From: Trochalopteron elliotii
Taxonomy: Eukaryota; Chordata; Aves; Passeriformes; Leiothrichidae
Direction: 5' to 3'
DNA: 64,000 nt
NCBI GenBank assembly: GCA_024734555.1
Contig: JANPWX010019233.1
Span: 559,183 to 623,182, forward strand
Part shown: positions 49,671 through 64,000 of the stretch, piece by piece
Layout: each line of letters begins with the position of its first letter
How positions within the stretch are numbered: the first letter of the stretch is position 1
Notes under the pieces: generated by a model
Database searches by the model: none
The model's input: the letters and a program-made list of their open reading frames with translations, nothing else
Told to the model about the DNA's origin: nothing
Program-made: the position numbers and the translations under genes

Positions 49671-52600
49671 GTAAGAAATCTTTCCTGTCATATTAATAAT
49701 GTTTGTACAAATACTGAAATTGGACTAAGGTCGCCTTTTGTGTTTCATTGATGTCTACATTTATATGTATTGGAGGGCTTACACATAAATAGTTTAATAA
49801 AAATATTTGGTGGAAGTCTGCTAGCATTGCAAACCTTTCAATGACTTTTAAAGATTATTGTTTCATTCAGGAAGTTAATGGCTAAAAGTTGAATGATTGT
49901 GTATGTTTTTCTTTAAGTAAAATGGTATGGGGCAGTTTGCTGTAATGCTCCCATGGAATTCCCTGTAGGAGAATTAAAAAAGGATCGCTTCCAATTGTAA
50001 GCCCAGTGGGAGGCTGGTTTGAGGCAAAATATGAATTATCTAATAACTGATGAAAAAAAGAGACAGAGAACTTCTTTCCTTGGAACATTTTTGTTTTTTT
50101 GTTTTGACCAGTCTGCAAAATGTCTCTCAGAAAATGCATGTAAGTACCCATAAGATATCAAAGACATGATTGACAGCCAATGTACATTTTTCAGGAACAA
50201 ATTAGGTTAAATCAGTATATTCTCCCTGTGTTAAAAAGGAGCAGAAAAAATTATGCCATGTATTTCAGCTACAGTAAAACAGTACCAAAACTTTCCAGGG
50301 TTTTCTCACAGCTAAATTGATAAATGCTATATTAAAGTTACTAAGTGAATAAAAAGATTTTTGACAATTAGTTCTCAAGAGTAGATATTAATTATTCATT
50401 ATCAAGCTGGAACCAGGGATTAGAAAGGATGCCATTAAATTCTCTTCTATATCAGGTGCTATCTGCTATTTTTATTCAAAACTTGTATGATGGAGTAGAG
50501 ATTAGTTATTATTTTAGTTGTTACTTAGTTATTGTTAGTTATTTTGTAAATTGCACTAAAACGTGGAAGGATAAGACTAAAAAGATCACAGAAGGTAATC
50601 CTTTCAGTCTTCTTGGCTGGAGTATTCATCCCGGTTCAGCTTCTGCATCATGTGGTAAGTGTGGACTGGTTTGAAAGACCCCAAAAAAGAAGAATATTTC
50701 AAGAAGTTTGTAGAGCTTGACTTAAGGGAAGAGATGAAGGAAGTGAGAATGTTTTCTCTGTTTAAAAAAAAAAAAGATATGCAGAAGAAATGTAACCATT
50801 TTCAAATACGTGTAAGTACCTCCAAATTCTTGCTGAATAGGAGGAAAAATAGCACCTAGCCAGTTCTAGGTAAGAAGTTAGGAAACAGTTTGTAACTGCT
50901 CCGAGAAGTACTCTCATGAACTGTGTGAGGACATGCTAGATTGTCCATTATTAGTGATTTCTAAACTATCTTATCAGGACATACGTCCATTGTGGTACAC
51001 TGGAATTAATCCTGCCTCAGGTCAATGGAACTGGCTGGGTGGTTTTAGGTGGTTTTTCCCCAGTCATGTTTTGCACCATTCTACTGAAAGCACAGCAAAT
51101 CACAAAGAATGGATTCTTCTGCAAGTGACTTCTTGTAAGAAAAATTGCCTTGCAGACATTGAGAACAACTCACATCAATCAAGTCTTAACTGTGGTGGAT
51201 GCTGTAGACCAGCAGGTAGTTAAACATCTTGGAGTAACTTATTGCTCAACTCGGTGGCCACTGAACATTAATCAAGCCCCTAAGTCCAGAAACTACTCAT
51301 CAGCAGCCTAGTCTCATTATCAATTGCAATGTGTATTATGCACAAACAGAAAAGTCTTTACACTACAAATCGAAAGAAGCATCCTGGCTTTCCCTGTTAG
51401 TTCAATTTTTAAATGGGAGAGAGAAATCAATATTGCATTTCCATTTAGACTTGTTCCTACTGTTTTATGTCCTGAGGCAGGTCTCAATCAAGGTCATTTA
51501 TTAAAACTGGATCTTGGATACACTGAACCTGGAGAGCAAGTTAAGGTGAATTCTGGCTGCCACGCCTGACCTGTTGTGTATGTTGAGAACTCCTGGAGAC
51601 TAAAAGCAAAACAAGTTTCAGAGAAGGGTTAAAATTGCACAGCCTATCACAATTTTTCAAATACACAGGCACAAATATTATTCATGGATTTCAAAAGAGA
51701 TTGTTCAAATTTTACATTCCACAGTCCATGAAGTGGAGTGTGGAATGCAAAAGAAATGCAAGCAAAAGGTCCTATGGCTATTGTATATCACTTAAAACAA
51801 CTTGAATATTCTGCACTTAGCTATCTCTGTTACTATATGGCCATATTCACCTTCATTCTTCAAATGCACAAGAGTGAGTTAAATGAGATACTTGAGTAAG
51901 TAACATTTGGCTCAGCAAACACTAGACAACTTTTTCTCAAAAAGCTCAAAACAAACCAAACAAAAAAACCCAAAAACCAATGCAAACAAACCAACAAACA
52001 ATCCTCCACCAGCTTCAGCCTTTCTCTGTAGACAGAGAAAGCAATTTCAGCAATTTCAAAAGTCAGCTACTTTGTTCTGTTTCGTTGCATTGGAAACCAT
52101 GATGCAAATGTTTCATCCCACAGATTGACTGAACAGAAGAGGATGATCTTCTCCTACTGTTGCCTACTCCCACTGTCCTAATATCAAAAGAGGAAAACTC
52201 TTGCAACAGTGTTAAAATAGTAAAACAAATAGTAGACCTTTATTGGAAGCTTCCAGGTGGTACTGCCCTCAAAGGTGACAATGGCAGGTCCTAACTCTTT
52301 GTCAAGACAGGTAAAAGCAAGAAAAAACTGGGTTCAGCTACTTCTGTAGTAGCACTTTTAAAGAATCTTGAGTACCAGCATGAACAGCTAAAATAAAGTT
52401 TGACCACAGTGCTGGTACAGTGTAGCCTCCTGGAAGGTGAGAGGAAGTTAGAAGTGTGGGGAGGGAGAAGGAGAGTGTCATTCACTATCTTATTTCCTGG
52501 GTTAAAATGGAGACATTTCAGTATAATTGTACTCAAAAATCAAGATTCTTTTGTCAAGCAAAATTGTTTTGCAATTTTGAGTAAATTTGAATTGACATAA

Positions 52601-54398
52601 AGAGACCTACCAAAACCAAAAAAAAAGCAGGCATTTCAAAAGAAAACCAGGAAGATGCAAAACCCCCTAGTTACAGTTAGATTCTTGTAGTTTCTGTCAC
52701 TTTTGTAATCTCAGTGTCTTTATTCTTATGCCCTACTGACTGCAAGTGCTGACCAGAGGCTGCTGAAGCAGATCAAAGTAGATTTCCTGATAATTAGTAA
52801 TCAATAAGGTCTAAGAGGAGTGTTAAGTAACACCATCACCAGGCTTTTTGCTCTATATTAGTACGTACTGTTTCCACTAGGGAGGTGTGTATGAGTCCTG
52901 CCTGCCTCAGACAGGTTCTCCTGACTCCAGTGTCACCCTGAGTGTTAGTCTGCATCAACACTGCTCTCCATTTCCTTTATGAATGGTAAGGGAAGAGCAG
53001 CCTCCAGACCTGTGCATTGCAATCCATCATCCCTCACAAACTGAAAGAAAAATGAGATCATTTCCTCCTCTGTTTTATGCAGGCAAGAAGTAGTGCTTCA
53101 ACTGTCTGATTCCCCTATACTGATACTTATGGCCAATGCAGCAAATTCTCTTGAGTGTCTTCAGCCAGCAACTGGAACAAAATCCAGAATCCTATGGCTT
53201 TTACAAAGAGTAGAAGTGACGTTCTCTAACAAATACAATATGACTGTAAACTCCATTCTGTGATGTGCAGAACATTGAAATAAACCTACCCAAAAATCTC
53301 AAGGCCCTCTGTGGTTGTTTCAGCTCATATCCCATATATGCAACAGTGAATAGCAGACAGCTGAGAGATAAAAACTGAATTCAAATATAGATGTATGTAT
53401 TACAGCTTTTTGTCACAATGACTAAATGTTCGTGCACAGAACTGAGTCATCTTTTCTCTGATTATATTTAGCCTTAAGATGCATTTTCTTATAGGCTGCT
53501 GTTTGAAAGGCAAAGTAGACAGGTGGTTGGATTCTGGCCTCCACAAACCAGAGTGGAATCCTTGCTACAGCTTATGCTCCAGAATGATACTGGAGTTTCT
53601 CTGAACTTTATGAACTTGATGATGCAATTTGCCTGACCTGGCTTTTTCTAACAGACCATTTAATTACATTCAGCATGCAGAATAGTAAGGAAAAGAAACT
53701 AAAAACTGAATTCACACTTTCCTCTGGATAAAAAATGGACCTGAAAGGTGAATATATTAGGAAGGAAAAGAAAAACATTCACACTTAAAAATTTGCAAAA
53801 AATTTAAGGCAAATGAATAGATTGGTATGCCTGGCTCCTTGCTGCAGTAGTGTGAGTAGGAGCAGCCGTGTTTAGGGGAAGAAACATGCTATAGGTTGGG
53901 TCAGTACTACACTGTGTGAGAAGTACTACACTGGGTAAGAAGACCTCTAGTAATACCTAAAATTTGAACTCAGAATTCCAGACTCAGTCCATATTAGGTG
54001 ACTGAGGAGGGAAAAACACAAAGGAGGGTTGTTAGAGGACTAAATGCTTTTAGAAGTAGATGAGGGAGAAATCTTCATGTAGCTTACTGAATTGGGTAGT
54101 TGACACAGTGGTATTGAAATTGCCATCACTGTGGGTTGCTCCAAGGGAACTGCATTAATAAAGTTTTTTTGAGGAGATAGATATAGCTGGACATATGTGC
54201 ATGTATTTTGCAGATTACATAGAGCATGTGACTTAATCATGCTCACAAAGCATGTGAGCTTTCTCAGACAACCCAGGACAATTTTATTGTTCTTTTGTCT
54301 GTGAAACCCTGGTAGAATCAGAAATATCAACTCATATCCAAGAGACCAGCTCAGATGTATAGATAATGATAATTGATTCTCATTTTTTTTCTTTACAG
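49671..54398 (+). other. TRPM3: TRPM3 intron
   Basis: A 4.7-kb intron (GTAAGA...TTTACAG) with no named repeat except short homopolymers. No exon or RNA gene is recognised. Confidence 0.88.
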
Positions 54399-54527
54399 CT
54401 GGCCTATGTAGGCTACTTGATGCTGTTCAACTACATTGTATTGGTAAAGATGGATCGCTGGCCATCTATTCAGGAGTGGATTGTCATCTCATACATTTTC
54501 ACTCTGGGAATAGAGAAGATGAGAGAG
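54399..54527 (+). CDS. TRPM3: TRPM3 exon (S1-S2)
   Basis: A 129-bp exon (43 codons, phase 0) encoding [40 protein letters not shown] and MRE. The first part finishes transmembrane helix S1, [11 protein letters not shown] is the extracellular S1-S2 loop, and [16 protein letters not shown] is S2. The acceptor is TTTTCTTTACAG and the donor GAG|GTAAAG. Confidence 0.97.
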
Positions 54528-54746
54528 GTAAAGTCTCCCCAGCCAAGAAACAGTAAAAAATGAATAAGCATGAGTTTTGAGATTTTTTTTTTTCATTTTA
54601 ATATCTGTTTTTATTATTTTTCTCAGGGTACATTTTTATGAATGAGCTTATCATAAAATTCCCTCTTTTTTTCAGAAAGGCAGATGGATTGTTACAAAAA
54701 GCAGGAAAAAGTATCTATCTTCTTTAATTTTAAAATTAGCTATTTC

Positions 54747-54852
54747 TTTTCTTGCTGTCTCTCTTTCTTTCTCTTTCTCTCTTTGCTTCTTTCCTTCTTT
54801 CTTTCTGTCCTTTTTTCCTTCCTTCTTTCTTTCCTTCTTTCCTTCTTCTCCC
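54747..54852. repeat. (CTTT)n polypyrimidine tract
   Basis: More than 100 bases of almost pure pyrimidine on the + strand (CTTT, CCTT and TCTC units), starting about 220 bases after the 54399-54527 exon. Such tracts bind PTB-type splicing regulators in RNA and can form triplex DNA; neither is shown here. Confidence 0.92.
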
Positions 54853-56330
54853 ACAAAATTTCTTTGTTCAAATTTCAGTGTGATGCTCATTTAATAGCAT
54901 TCACAAATACAGGATGATCTTCTGACAAGTCTTAAAGGTCTGCTAAATTCCTTAAAGTGTGACTCTTGAAAATTTTTGTTAATTTGTCAAGCAGTAGTGT
55001 GCAAAGCAGACACATAGAGCAGAGACAGAGCATTTAAGGTAGCACTCAGTCTATAAAGTGAGTGAAGTGGTTCACTTAACCCTGTCACTCATGGTCTCTC
55101 CCACCTAATGCTGTCCTCTTTCACTTAGCAAAAGGTGCACTTATTCCACAGTGACACCAGAGGCCCAAATAAGCCCTAATGGGAGTGAATGTGAGTCCCA
55201 TTGACCTCAGCTGAAATAGCACATTTGTACCCCTGGGCTGAATCTGTTACCAGTTATGTTTGTACATCCTGAAGCCAGTGCTCTAGAGGACTAGACTAAA
55301 AATGGGTTTGTCACACTTAACACAAAAACGGGTTTCTGGCTGTGTGGTAGATGCTATGTTACAAATAAAAAGAGCAGAGGAAAAGACACTATTTGAGTGG
55401 CCCACGAGTATATGTCATTAAGCAGAAGAGAAAGGAAAGCAGTGGCAGTAATCACACAAGGACTCTACAACACTGATGGAGGCAATGTCCTGCTGGCTGA
55501 GCAGGTGGGAGGCTGCAGACAGGAGTTATGTGAGCTGGTCTTTGTCTAAACATTCACTCCAAACTGTCCTTTCCACAAAAGTTTACCAAGAACTTTTGTC
55601 ACAATTGATTTATAAGCAGATGTTGGAGTTGTTCACAGATGAGCCTAAAATTCATTCCAAAAACAGATTTCAAGAATGACATTCATCTTTTTTGAGGAAT
55701 TGTATGAGTTTGCTCAAATGTTCTTGGGCTAAATATATAAAATTAAAACCAACAGCTTGTTAACTCACTAAAAGGTAGGACTTACTCATAGAGATCACTT
55801 GAATAATAGTTTTAAGAGTAGTCTGGAAAAACAATCAAGTTTCACAAATGATCTTGAAAGGAGAATGATAATAAATTCATAAGGTAAGATTATTTATTTT
55901 TGTGACTTTTATTCTTGGCTGTGGAACTTAATTTCCGAAAACAGGCCCAAGAAGTATCTAGTATCTCTCTGTATTAAATTTCTGATGTGGAGCTTTATGA
56001 TTATTAAATATTTCTTGGTCATTTGATACACACTCTAATATAACTTTCTTTAAATCTATAGCTTCTTTATATGTGAATTTTCTGATTAAAAAAATCTTTC
56101 TGTATTTTGCCCTCTGTTCCAAGACTCTTAAATAGGGTCAATGCATTTGAAAAACAGAAATGCATACACATAGTTCTTCTGATTTCATGAGGATTTTATA
56201 CTTGAATGTTCACTTTGTCCTTTAAAGTATCTTGCACGTAGACACATTTTAAGAATGGTTGAAATTGAAGATTTTGGGGGGAAAAAACTGATAGTACCTG
56301 AGATATTTGAATGATAAGCATCTATCAGCT

Positions 56331-56405
56331 TTGCTTTTAGCCTATGTGGCTAAAAGCCTGTGTGCTTTTAGCTATTTGCTTTTAGCCTATGTGCTTTTAG
56401 CCTAT
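56331..56405. repeat. TGCTTTTAGCC repeat cluster upstream of exon
   Basis: GCTTTTAGC occurs at 56333, 56364, 56378 and 56393, and the inverted form CTAAAAGCC occurs at about 56350. Each direct copy contains TTTTAG, a possible decoy 3' splice site, 76-137 bases before the true AG at 56475. Confidence 0.85.
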
Positions 56406-56475
56406 CTGTCTGTTTACTGTACATTTCTTCAACTGTAAGACTGCTCAGTTTCTCTCCATTTCCTCTGTCCTTCAG

Positions 56476-56727
56476 ATCCTCATGTCAGAACCAGGGAAAC
56501 TGCTGCAAAAAGTCAAAGTTTGGCTCCAGGAGTACTGGAATGTTACTGACCTGATAGCTATCCTGCTGTTCTCTGTTGGGATGGTGCTCCGCCTGCAGGA
56601 CCTGCCCCTGCGGAGCGACGGGCGCGTGATCTACTGCGTCAACATCATCTACTGGTACATCCGGCTGCTGGACATCTTCGGCGTGAACAAGTACCTGGGG
56701 CCCTACGTCATGATGATTGGGAAAATG
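56476..56727 (+). CDS. TRPM3: TRPM3 exon (S3, S4, S4-S5 linker)
   Basis: A 252-bp exon (84 codons, phase 0). [20 protein letters not shown] is the cytosolic S2-S3 link, [20 protein letters not shown] is S3, [10 protein letters not shown] is the external loop, [20 protein letters not shown] is S4, and [14 protein letters not shown] is the S4-S5 linker. The W-R-D-G series spaced three apart in [11 protein letters not shown] matches residues reported to shape the alternative (omega-like) permeation path of TRPM3. The valine after it (codon 56683-56685) matches the site of the recurrent human V837M neurodevelopmental variant, by recollection. Codons from 56578 to 56715 all end in G or C, unlike the first part of the exon. 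The donor is ATG|GTGAGA. Confidence 0.98.

Positions 56728-64000
<7,273 letters not shown>

Larger units (their letters stand above)
54528..56475 (+). other. TRPM3: TRPM3 intron
   Basis: A 1.9-kb intron with a long CTTT-type pyrimidine tract (54747-54852) near its start and a short TGCTTTTAGCC repeat (56331-56405) just upstream of the acceptor region (CTGTCCTTCAG). Confidence 0.9.

Overview
This is a vertebrate genomic window, almost certainly from a bird. It is AT-rich, has no operons or dense ORFs, and carries short exons with canonical AG/GT borders separated by introns of 0.85 to more than 8 kb. The interspersed repeats are CR1 LINE fragments, the dominant avian retroposon. The only protein-coding gene I can support is the middle of TRPM3 (transient receptor potential melastatin 3, a heat- and neurosteroid-activated cation channel), on the + strand.

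Thirteen consecutive TRPM3 exons run from 16486 to 61917 or 61953. They join in frame with no stop: 1915 coding bases when the upstream donor of the last exon is used. In order they encode the end of the N-terminal melastatin homology regions (16486-42491), a charged linker and pre-S1 segment (42324-49670), S1-S2 (49650-54527), S3, S4 and the S4-S5 linker (56476-56727), and S5 plus the pore helix (61743 onward). The 5' exons, the selectivity filter/S6 and the C-terminus lie outside the window. The paralogue call (TRPM3, not TRPM1) rests on recalled family sequence, chiefly the [17 protein letters not shown] region and the linker after SLEFKNKDD.

Known mammalian TRPM3 splice switches are visible in the DNA: a 30-nt exon (37421-37450) matching the Gbeta-gamma-binding cassette, a 51-nt symmetric exon (29302-29352), and a pair of 5' splice donors exactly 36 nt apart at the end of the pore-helix exon (61918 and 61954). 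That pair would choose between the short (calcium-permeable) and long pore.

Bases 1-16485 hold no recognisable TRPM3 exon. They contain one unidentified 122-codon ORF (164-532), a G-run cluster near 10.77 kb, and a cluster of three CR1 3' ends (13.08-15.02 kb). A longer CR1 reverse-transcriptase fragment lies at 18.66-19.70 kb, and a more decayed CR1-like relic near 28.33-28.62 kb. The other introns hold microsatellites, a 38-bp minisatellite (43396-43535) and a 28-bp perfect palindrome (42861-42888).

I see no second functional gene, no tRNA or rRNA, no CRISPR array and no new multi-gene system. The points most worth attention concern splicing control and an unusually GC-rich coding patch over S4.
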